From positions 1 to 7,424 of the forward strand of contig JAUNXD010000024.1 in assembly GCA_030539985.1 (NCBI GenBank): a DNA stretch of 7,424 bases, in the 5' to 3' direction. The translations under genes and the position numbers were made by a program. How positions within the stretch are numbered: position 1 is the stretch's first letter; each line of letters begins with the position of its first letter. Positions 1-4,801 of the stretch are shown here, one piece after another. The notes below the pieces were generated by a model. The model saw only the letters and a list, made by a program, of their open reading frames with translations. It was not told where the DNA came from and ran no database searches. This stretch comes from Methanobrevibacter sp. Its GTDB lineage: Archaea > Methanobacteriota > Methanobacteria > Methanobacteriales > Methanobacteriaceae.

Positions 1-27
1 ATTATTTTCATAGTTTCTTTTAAAACT

Positions 28-59
28 AGTTGAAACATTAATCATTAATGAAAGCAACT
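28..59. repeat. Nested inverted repeat in the gene-free end
   Basis: Outer arms AGTTG (28-32) and CAACT (55-59) enclose inner arms CATTAAT (36-42) and ATTAATG (44-50) around a single central C, with AAA and AAAG between the arm pairs. It lies downstream of the terminator of the beta-helix adhesin gene, in about 115 bases (1-115) where I see no gene. It could be an operator, a weak hairpin for a gene outside the window, or chance in AT-rich DNA. Confidence 0.3.
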
Positions 60-115
60 GGATATTGGATGAAAAACAGTTGAACTCGTAACGGTCAATC
101 TATATACGAAACGAT

Positions 116-152
116 AAAAAAAATAAAAAAGAAAGTGTTTGTAAAAACACTT
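116..152 (-). terminator. Terminator of the beta-helix adhesin gene
   Basis: Read on the minus strand, a perfect 8-bp stem AAGTGTTT / AAACACTT with a TTAC loop (133-152) is followed by a T-rich run (116-130). The stem begins inside the stop codon (151-153), so the last coding bases form part of the hairpin. The second adhesin locus has a related structure at 3624-3660. Confidence 0.8.
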
Positions 153-2037
153 ACTTGACTTTAACTGTGATTTTAGCTACTGTTTTACCATAACTGGCCT
201 GGATTTTAACCTTTTTGCCCACCTTAAGCTTTTTCAAGACTTTGGATTTAACGGTAACCTTGGCAACACCTTTACCGTTGGTTTTTGCAGTGTACTTTTT
301 GCCGTTGAACTTGAAAGTGATCTTCTTGGCTTTAAACGGAGTATTTCCCTGCTTCAAAGTTGCCTGCAATACGAGTTTTTTGGCGGATTTTTTTATTTTA
401 ACTTTTTTTAAAGTCAATTTAATCGGATCTGCAGTTTTAGTTGGTTGAGATGTTGTTTTTGAATCTTCCTTTGAATCGGTTTTTGAACCGGAATCCCTAA
501 AGATACAATTAATATAAGCCGCATTGAAACCTACCTGAAATTGATCCAAATCAGGGAATATGCAGTCTTTAACTTCAACGGAATTTTCACTGTAAATGGA
601 AATTGGCCCACAACCTCTGATAATGCATGAGTTTACATGGCCTCCAAAGCGAATGTAAAGTGCCCCTGCTGTCCATTCCGCATTGCAGTCAGTGATGTTG
701 CATGAGTTCACATTAACGTTCACGCCATCATAATCGTTGTATAAAGCTCCTCCATGATGGCTTGCATTGCACCCTGTGAAAGTACATGAGTTTATGTTCA
801 AATCCTGTCCGTTATTGTAGATTGCACCGCCCCATGTAGCGGAACAGTTTCTGAAATCGGATAATATTATTACGCAATTCTTATCGTAAACTGTTATGGC
901 TCCACCATCATTTGAAGCGGAACAGTTTGTAAATACGCATGAGCTAATTACCGGTCCCAAACCGGCAAAATTGATTGCTCCTCCGCCATCTAGAGAATAA
1001 CAGTCATTGAAGTAGCATAACCTTATTAGAGAATGATCGGCATAAAATGATATTGCCCCTCCTCCATTATCACTGGAACAGTTTTTGAACATGCATGAAC
1101 TTATTTCACAATTGGGAGCATAATATCTCACAGCTCCACCGCCCCATAACGAATAGCAGTCAGAGAAATTGCATAGGGTCATGTTGAAGTTGGCAGCTTC
1201 ATTGTATACGGCTCCTCCGCTTGTAGCAGAACAGTTCTTAAAATTGCATGAACTTACATTACTGTTAATTCCTTTGTTGTATATGGCTCCCCCATTACTA
1301 AATGAACCACGAAGGTTATTGGTGAAATTGCATGAATTTATATTACAGTTGGCACCGGTATTGGAGATTGCTCCCCCATTGGATTTGTATCCCAGGGTAA
1401 AATAAGCAAATGCGCATGAGCTGATTGTACAGTTATCGCCAACATTGCAAACGGCTCCACCATTGCCTTCACTTACATAACATGTTGTGAAATTGCATAG
1501 GGTCATGTTGAAGTTGGTGCCCTCATTGTAGACTGCACCGCCCCGAGTATTGTCTTGACAATCCATAAAATTACATGAAGTTAAAGTGAAATAATCTCCA
1601 ATGTTATAAATGGCACCGCCATCGTTAATGCTTCCGGTGACAAGATAACCGATTGCATTTTTGAATGTGATATTTACAAGAGTTACAGAATCGGAGGTTA
1701 TGTAAAATATCCTCGCATGGGAATTCGCATCAATGGAATGACCATTACCGTTGATTGTAAGCGGCTTTGAAATATTTATCCCACTTAATCTGTATCCGCT
1801 TTCAAGAGTATAGTTGTTTTGCAAATTTACGATTGAGTTTTCCTCGGCATCATCAATCCTTTTTTGCAAATCAGCAAAGGTTCCGCTATCCGGACTGGCG
1901 ATTGGCTCATCATCAGTCATCTCTATTGGCTGATTTTCATCAATACTGTCCGTAGCATTCCCGGCAGCACTGACCGTCGAGACTGCCAGTAAAGCTAAAA
2001 GAATCATTGAAAATATTATTATATTTTTAAATCGCAA
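151..2037 (-). CDS. Secreted Cys-rich beta-helix adhesin-like protein
   Basis: A 628-residue predicted extracellular protein, probably a cell-surface adhesin. Residues 1-24 are a signal peptide (MRFK, a hydrophobic stretch, cleavage near VSA/A). Residues about 80-515 are a right-handed parallel beta-helix: a leading coil (KPLTINGNGHSID, VTLVNITFKN), then about thirteen turns with GGA[IV] plus N/Y. These resemble the GGA(I/V) repeats of chlamydial Pmp proteins, but with CxFxxC where Pmp proteins have FxxN. There are 30 Cys, all between residues 155 and 511. Many N-x-S/T sequons suggest N-glycosylation. Residues 516-539 are a Ser/Thr/Lys linker and 540-628 a Lys-rich Ig-like domain, possibly for cell-wall attachment (inference). 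No autotransporter domain or C-terminal membrane helix is seen. The TTG start is chosen because a strong Shine-Dalgarno site precedes it and MRFK leads directly into the signal peptide. The ligand is unknown. Confidence 0.85.
   Translation of the reverse strand: MRFKNIIIFSMILLALLAVSTVSAAGNATDSIDENQPIEMTDDEPIASPDSGTFADLQKRIDDAEENSIVNLQNNYTLESGYRLSGINISKPLTINGNGHSIDANSHARIFYITSDSVTLVNITFKNAIGYLVTGSINDGGAIYNIGDYFTLTSCNFMDCQDNTRGGAVYNEGTNFNMTLCNFTTCYVSEGNGGAVCNVGDNCTISSCAFAYFTLGYKSNGGAISNTGANCNINSCNFTNNLRGSFSNGGAIYNKGINSNVSSCNFKNCSATSGGAVYNEAANFNMTLCNFSDCYSLWGGGAVRYYAPNCEISSCMFKNCSSDNGGGAISFYADHSLIRLCYFNDCYSLDGGGAINFAGLGPVISSCVFTNCSASNDGGAITVYDKNCVIILSDFRNCSATWGGAIYNNGQDLNINSCTFTGCNASHHGGALYNDYDGVNVNVNSCNITDCNAEWTAGALYIRFGGHVNSCIIRGCGPISIYSENSVEVKDCIFPDLDQFQVGFNAAYINCIFRDSGSKTDSKEDSKTTSQPTKTADPIKLTLKKVKIKKSAKKLVLQATLKQGNTPFKAKKITFKFNGKKYTAKTNGKGVAKVTVKSKVLKKLKVGKKVKIQASYGKTVAKITVKVK
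154..420 (-). repeat. C-terminal Ig-like domain repeat, copy 1
   Basis: This is the coding segment for residues 540-628 of the beta-helix adhesin. It matches the last 90 codons of the interrupted adhesin (3663-3932) as a direct repeat about 3.5 kb away; the proteins agree at 75 of 89 aligned positions by hand count. Long stretches of DNA are also nearly the same, for example around the FKFNGKKYTAKTN codons. The copy could serve as a site for recombination or gene conversion. Confidence 0.8.
1165..1193 (-). repeat. Internal 29-base direct repeat, copy 1
   Basis: This segment encodes the NFNMTLCNF part of the seventh beta-helix turn. It is identical over 29 bases to 1489-1517, exactly 324 bases (108 codons) away, while the flanks have diverged. 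The surrounding residues also match at this spacing, so it is part of a higher-order duplication of several beta-helix coils. Confidence 0.8.
1489..1517 (-). repeat. Internal 29-base direct repeat, copy 2
   Basis: This is the second copy of the 29-base identity at 1165-1193. It encodes the same NFNMTLCNF segment in the third beta-helix turn. The perfect identity, compared with the diverged neighbouring turns, suggests recent duplication or gene conversion inside the gene. Confidence 0.8.
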
Positions 2038-2043
2038 AATTAT

Positions 2044-2051
2044 TTCCTCCC
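2044..2051 (-). promoter_or_regulatory. Ribosome binding site fixing a TTG start
   Basis: On the minus strand this reads GGGAGGAA. The GGAGG core ends 8 bases before the TTG at 2035-2037. It is the only strong Shine-Dalgarno match near the start, which is why the TTG is preferred to the ATG at codon 11. The segment GGAGGAAATAATTTTGCG resembles the corresponding leader at 4580-4600. Confidence 0.8.
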
Positions 2052-2059
2052 ATTTGGTT

Positions 2060-2067
2060 TTTTATAA
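2060..2067 (-). promoter_or_regulatory. Weak TATA-like box before the beta-helix adhesin
   Basis: The minus strand reads TTATAAAA, centred about 26 bases before the TTG start. At the usual archaeal spacing, transcription would begin at or next to the start codon and omit the Shine-Dalgarno site. It may therefore not be the real promoter, and the gene may be read from upstream instead. Confidence 0.25.
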
Positions 2068-2090
2068 CATGAAATTGAATTGGAAAGTTT

Positions 2091-2612
2091 TCACCACATT
2101 TCAAATAAAAAATCATCATCATACCTCTTTAAATCCCATTGGACACTTTCCATATCAAAACGGGTCAGCTCATCAGGATTATTTTCAATCATCTGCTTTA
2201 AGCCCCATACACCGCCAATGTCATCCTTGGGATTGTATTCACCCTTAAACCGTTTGATTACAGGATAATTCTTGTCGGTTTCTGCAATCTTTTTAACTTC
2301 TATTGTAAATGACCATCCGTCACCGTAGTCATATTCCCAGTAAATCTTATCATTGTTTTCAAAATATGAATCGATGAGTATATCCTTTGAGTTTAAATCA
2401 CCGGGTTCAAAGTCAATGCCTGGAAACTCGTTTGTCACAACATCCACACTATTTTTAAATGTAAAACATGACAGGTGATAACCCGAAAAGTCCCATAGGA
2501 TTTTTAAAATGGTATCCAATTCCTTGAAATTTATTCCCGCCGGAATTATCAAATCCCTCCATGTCAAGGGTTTGAAATCATCCAAACGCACTTTCACATC
2601 ATAACCCTTCAT
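2091..2612 (-). CDS. pRiA4b ORF-3 / MM3350-like domain protein, stand-alone
   Basis: A 173-residue cytosolic protein consisting almost entirely of one plasmid pRiA4b ORF-3-like domain (MM3350-like fold). Family landmarks in order are YDVKVRL with PLTWRDLIIP (residues 15-24), GYHLSCF (44-50), YDYGDGW (94-100) and the GEYNPKDDIGGVWGL region (124-138). There is no signal peptide or membrane segment. Its first 50 residues match the C-terminal domain of the preceding gene at 37 of 49 positions, so the two are tandem paralogues. The ATG overlaps the end of that gene by 14 bases and has a strong Shine-Dalgarno site inside it, so the two are almost certainly translationally coupled. The molecular role of this family is not established to my knowledge, and no catalytic residues can be assigned from sequence. 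The beta-helix adhesin begins 53 bases downstream. Confidence 0.85.
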   Translation of the reverse strand: MKGYDVKVRLDDFKPLTWRDLIIPAGINFKELDTILKILWDFSGYHLSCFTFKNSVDVVTNEFPGIDFEPGDLNSKDILIDSYFENNDKIYWEYDYGDGWSFTIEVKKIAETDKNYPVIKRFKGEYNPKDDIGGVWGLKQMIENNPDELTRFDMESVQWDLKRYDDDFLFEMW

Positions 2613-3555
2613 CGCACTGCCTCCAAATTGATTTTACATAACCCTTATTTTTCAAAAGCCTCTGAGCATACTCCATGTCGAATTCCTCAAGATAATCAAC
2701 CCAATCGCCAAAGCCATACATGTCCTCTCCGTCGGGATTTTCGGCCAAATAAATAATTTCACTCAAGCCATAAACTCCCTTGCAGTCTTCAATAGGATCA
2801 TATTTCCCCTTGTATCTTTTTATGGTTACGTAATTCTTATCATAATCTATTTTCTTTTTTATTTCAATGTCGAATCGCCAGTCATCTCCAAAATCATACC
2901 AGTAAGTGACCTTGTCGTATTTCTCGAAAATGTCATCGATTATGGTTGTGTTTGCATCAAAATCACATCCCATCATGGTTTCCTCAGACAGTTTCCTGTC
3001 AATGATTATCAAATCATCCTTCTTTATTAAAAAGCATGACAAGTGATGGCCATTGAAGTTCCACAGCGTTTTCAAGATGTCATCAAGTTCCATGAATGTT
3101 ATGTTTTCAGGAATTATCAGATCCCTCCATGTGAGAGGCCTCAAATCGTTAAGCCTGACTTTGACGTCATATCCCTTTGTCACTGGAGGTTTGTTTCTGT
3201 CTGAGATTTTTGCAAAAACCATCCGGCTGATAGCAGGACTTACCACAAAACCAGTAATGCCAGGATTGATAAGTATTCCACTCATATCATCTGAAATATA
3301 ATTGGAAAATTTCCTGAATTCCACTTCTTTAGGATTTGAATTTGGAAAAATTTCCCTGAAGCGTTCAATGTCGCTGCATGCAGGAATGAATGTGTTTGCT
3401 CCCAGCTGCAGACCGATTAAAGTATCATCGTCGACGGGGCATATCAGAGTCGAATCACTGAGATATTCAATCAGCTCCTCGGTCAACTCCTCAGATATGA
3501 TATCGTCCGGAAAATTCAATATCCTCTCCATCAAATCAATAAGATGCTTGTTCAT
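2599..3555 (-). CDS. SseB-like N-terminal domain fused to a pRiA4b ORF-3 domain
   Basis: A 318-residue cytosolic two-domain protein. Counting from the ATG at 3555, residues about 25-115 resemble the SseB N-terminal domain: STLICPV, then TFIPACSDIERFREIF (55-70) and GILINPGITGFVVSP (93-107). Residues about 128-312 form a pRiA4b ORF-3 domain: PLTWRDLIIP, GHHLSCF, YDFGDDW (family GDGW altered to GDDW) and YDPIEDCKGVYGL. The domains meet at a short NKPPVTK linker. The frame also allows a GTG start at 3573, adding six residues; neither start has a Shine-Dalgarno site. The ATG is preferred because a TATA-like box lies 27 bases upstream, as expected of a leaderless message. The gene overlaps the downstream paralogue by 14 bases. 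Function is unknown: the pRiA4b assignment is firm and the SseB assignment is made from motif pattern only. Confidence 0.82.
   Translation of the reverse strand: MNKHLIDLMERILNFPDDIISEELTEELIEYLSDSTLICPVDDDTLIGLQLGANTFIPACSDIERFREIFPNSNPKEVEFRKFSNYISDDMSGILINPGITGFVVSPAISRMVFAKISDRNKPPVTKGYDVKVRLNDLRPLTWRDLIIPENITFMELDDILKTLWNFNGHHLSCFLIKKDDLIIIDRKLSEETMMGCDFDANTTIIDDIFEKYDKVTYWYDFGDDWRFDIEIKKKIDYDKNYVTIKRYKGKYDPIEDCKGVYGLSEIIYLAENPDGEDMYGFGDWVDYLEEFDMEYAQRLLKNKGYVKSIWRQCDEGL
2619..2625 (-). promoter_or_regulatory. Ribosome binding site inside the upstream gene
   Basis: The minus strand reads TGGAGGC. The GGAGG core ends 7 bases before the ATG at 2610-2612 and lies within the last codons of the SseB/pRiA4b fusion gene. 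Together with the 14-base overlap it supports translational coupling of the two paralogues. Confidence 0.8.
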
Positions 3556-3578
3556 GATAATAAGTTTATTCACATGAA

Positions 3579-3586
3579 ATAAAATA
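3579..3586 (-). promoter_or_regulatory. Candidate TATA box for the SseB/pRiA4b pair
   Basis: The minus strand reads TATTTTAT, centred about 27 bases before the ATG at 3555. There is no Shine-Dalgarno site in between, which fits a leaderless transcript. It is a weak match in AT-rich DNA, but a promoter is needed here because a strong terminator (3624-3660) lies just upstream. Confidence 0.35.
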
Positions 3587-3623
3587 GTTAGCGGTAGTTA
3601 AAAAATTCAAGAAAAAAATCGAT

Positions 3624-3660
3624 AAAAAAAAAAAAAGTAAGCAAGTGCTAATGAGGCACT
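3624..3660 (-). terminator. Terminator of the interrupted adhesin gene
   Basis: On the minus strand, stem AAGTGC / GCACTT with the 7-base loop CTCATTA (3642-3660) is followed shortly by a run of twelve T (3624-3635). The stem starts within the stop codon (3660-3662), as at 116-152. It separates the adhesin transcript from the SseB/pRiA4b genes. Confidence 0.8.
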
Positions 3661-4397
3661 TACTTTTGAACCTTAACAGTAGTTTTTGAAATTGTTTTTC
3701 CATAGGAAACTTCTATTTTAACCTTCTTGCCGACTTTCAGCTTTTTGAGAACTTTAGATTTAACGGTAACCTGAGCGATACCTTTTGCATTGGTTTTTGC
3801 AGTGTATTTTTTACCGTTGAATTTGAAAGTGATCTTTTTGGCCTTAAGCGGAGTGTTTCCCTGCTTCAAGGTTGCCTGCAATATGAGTTTCTTGGCGGAC
3901 TTTTTGACCTTAACCGCTTTAAGTGTTAAAGTAGTCTTTGCAACGGAAACCGCAGTATTTTGAGAACCGGATTGCGGTGAGGTTTGAGTAGGATTGACAG
4001 CCCCATTTCCTGGTTGAGAGGAACTGTTTGAATTGCCTGCCATATTCACTATAACAGTTTGTGAAGCATTTTCATAGTTCATGTTTCCATTAAATACAAC
4101 ATCAACAGAATAGGTGTCCGCTGAAACAATCACATAAGTGTAATTGCTTTCCTCCTCTACTTCAGGAATTTCAACGCCCGGAGTACGTACAATAAGATAT
4201 GCTCTCAATATGCCGGAAGAACCAAGCAAACTAGAATATGATTTATCACCGACCGTTAATTTAATCTTAACCATTTTAAGGGAATTGTTCTGAGAATCCT
4301 TTAAAGAAATGTCAATATATTTGCCCTGATTATCCTCACCAACAATGCATGAAAAATTTACATTTTCCCTTGGCTGAGGCTCCATTCCAGAACCCAA
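3660..4397 (-). CDS. Ig-like adhesin, part after the amber stop
   Basis: This is the longest uninterrupted reading frame of the broken adhesin: 245 codons from a TTG. Residues about 10-115 form an Ig-like beta-sandwich (YIDISLKD, VKIKLTVGDKSYSSLLGSSG, VDVVFNGNMNYENASQTVIV), similar to Ig-like modules that repeat in archaeal surface proteins. Residues about 118-155 are a linker rich in Ser, Asn, Gln and Pro. Residues 156-245 are the Lys-rich C-terminal domain shared with the beta-helix adhesin. The TTG has no well-placed Shine-Dalgarno site, and the product would lack a signal peptide. Independent translation as a useful surface protein is therefore unlikely. The in-frame codons between the amber stop and this TTG encode GGADDNS and are clearly part of the same original gene. 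Confidence 0.5.
   Translation of the reverse strand: MGSGMEPQPRENVNFSCIVGEDNQGKYIDISLKDSQNNSLKMVKIKLTVGDKSYSSLLGSSGILRAYLIVRTPGVEIPEVEEESNYTYVIVSADTYSVDVVFNGNMNYENASQTVIVNMAGNSNSSSQPGNGAVNPTQTSPQSGSQNTAVSVAKTTLTLKAVKVKKSAKKLILQATLKQGNTPLKAKKITFKFNGKKYTAKTNAKGIAQVTVKSKVLKKLKVGKKVKIEVSYGKTISKTTVKVQK
3663..3932 (-). repeat. C-terminal Ig-like domain repeat, copy 2
   Basis: This encodes the last 90 residues of the interrupted adhesin and is the partner of 154-420. Similarity continues past the stop codons into the terminators: both read GTAAGTG, a variable loop, CACTT, then a T-run ending in ATCG. Confidence 0.8.
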
Positions 4398-4418
4398 TGA
4401 ATTATCATCAGCGCCACC

Positions 4419-4586
4419 CTATTGAATGTCATTATCAGCACTTACGGCTTCATCATCCATTTCATCTGCATAAATAACATCTTCACCTGCTGCATCATCA
4501 GTTGCATTTTCTGCAGCGCTTACGGCTGAAACCGCAAGCAAGCATGCAAGAATGACTGCAAGCATCATTATCATTTTAAACCGCAA
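4419..4586 (-). CDS. Truncated adhesin leader: signal peptide plus acidic stub
   Basis: A 55-residue product ends at the premature TAG. Residues 1-25 are a signal peptide. The rest (ENATDDAAGEDVIY, then DEMDDEAVSADNDIQ) is strongly acidic and contains one N-x-T sequon. A Shine-Dalgarno site 8 bases before the TTG shows that translation should start here. Without readthrough, this stub is all that would be exported. It is most likely a by-product of the nonsense mutation and not a functional peptide. Confidence 0.55.
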   Translation of the reverse strand: MRFKMIMMLAVILACLLAVSAVSAAENATDDAAGEDVIYADEMDDEAVSADNDIQ

Positions 4587-4593
4587 AATTTTT

Positions 4594-4599
4594 TCCTCA
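4594..4599 (-). promoter_or_regulatory. Ribosome binding site fixing the second TTG start
   Basis: The minus strand reads TGAGGA. The GAGG core ends 8 bases before the TTG at 4584-4586, the same spacing as in the beta-helix adhesin gene. The run GAGGAAAAAATTTTGCGG closely parallels that gene's leader. This places the true start of the adhesin upstream of the TAG. Confidence 0.75.
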
Positions 4600-4609
4600 T
4601 TTATATTAG

Positions 4610-4617
4610 TATATAAA
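4610..4617 (-). promoter_or_regulatory. Candidate TATA box of the interrupted adhesin
   Basis: The minus strand reads TTTATATA, a good match to the methanogen box A, centred about 27 bases before the TTG. At standard spacing this would put the transcript start almost at the start codon, which conflicts with use of the Shine-Dalgarno site. A second AT-rich candidate (AAATATTTAATATT, about 4633-4646) would give a leader of roughly 25 bases. Confidence 0.35.
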
Positions 4618-4757
4618 AAATATGTTTAACTTGAATATTAAATATTTCGAACCCACAGAGGTACTGATTTTCTTGAGATATTGTAAATTTAATTGAACTT
4701 ACAGATATAACTAACATCATTCATCCAAAGGTGTTTTTACAAGATTTAATGATCCTT

Positions 4758-4776
4758 ATTTTTGAACAGCAAAAAT
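4758..4776 (-). terminator. Small AT hairpin after the helicase gene
   Basis: A perfect 7-bp inverted repeat, ATTTTTG / CAAAAAT, with a 5-base loop lies about 26 bases past the helicase stop codon, in the 215-base spacer before the interrupted adhesin. No long T-run follows, so as a terminator it would be weak. I see no gene in 4618-4801. Confidence 0.3.
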
Positions 4777-4801
4777 CATATGTTAATCAATTCGTTAATT
4801 C

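Larger units (their letters stand above)
3660..4586 (-). pseudogene. Secreted Ig-like adhesin broken by one in-frame TAG
   Basis: Read from the TTG at 4586, this is a single 308-codon frame with one internal TAG at 4419-4421 (codon 56) and no other lesion. The restored protein would be a small secreted adhesin-like protein: a signal peptide (MRFKMIMMLAVILACLLAVS, cleavage near VSA/A), an acidic segment, one Ig-like module, a Ser/Asn/Gln/Pro linker and the Lys-rich C-terminal domain. It has its own Shine-Dalgarno site, a TATA-like box and a terminator, so the locus is otherwise intact. A recent nonsense mutation is the simplest reading. A sequencing error or stop-codon readthrough cannot be excluded. 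Pyrrolysine use is unlikely, because Methanobacteriales are not known to carry the pyl genes. Confidence 0.75.

Noticed and set aside
640..1640. Regularly spaced short repeats (GCTCCTCC/GCACCGCC-like on the plus strand) resembling a CRISPR array
   Set aside because: The spacing follows the beta-helix coil length, the repeats are imperfect and encode GGA(I/V), and the whole stretch is one open frame.
151..2037. Chlamydial-type Pmp autotransporter
   Set aside because: The GGA(I/V) repeats are alike, but there is no outer-membrane beta-barrel domain and the C-terminus is the archaeal Lys-rich Ig-like domain.
215..3577. Plus-strand open frames at 215-448, 1169-1405, 1767-1955, 2054-2268, 3053-3301 and 3302-3577
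   Set aside because: They lie wholly or mostly opposite well-supported minus-strand genes, show no recognisable domains or ribosome binding sites, and have compositions expected of antisense shadows.
4419..4421. TAG decoded as pyrrolysine
   Set aside because: Pyrrolysine systems are known from Methanosarcinales, Methanomassiliicoccales and some bacteria; the adhesins here point to Methanobacteriales, and nothing in the window supports a pyl system.
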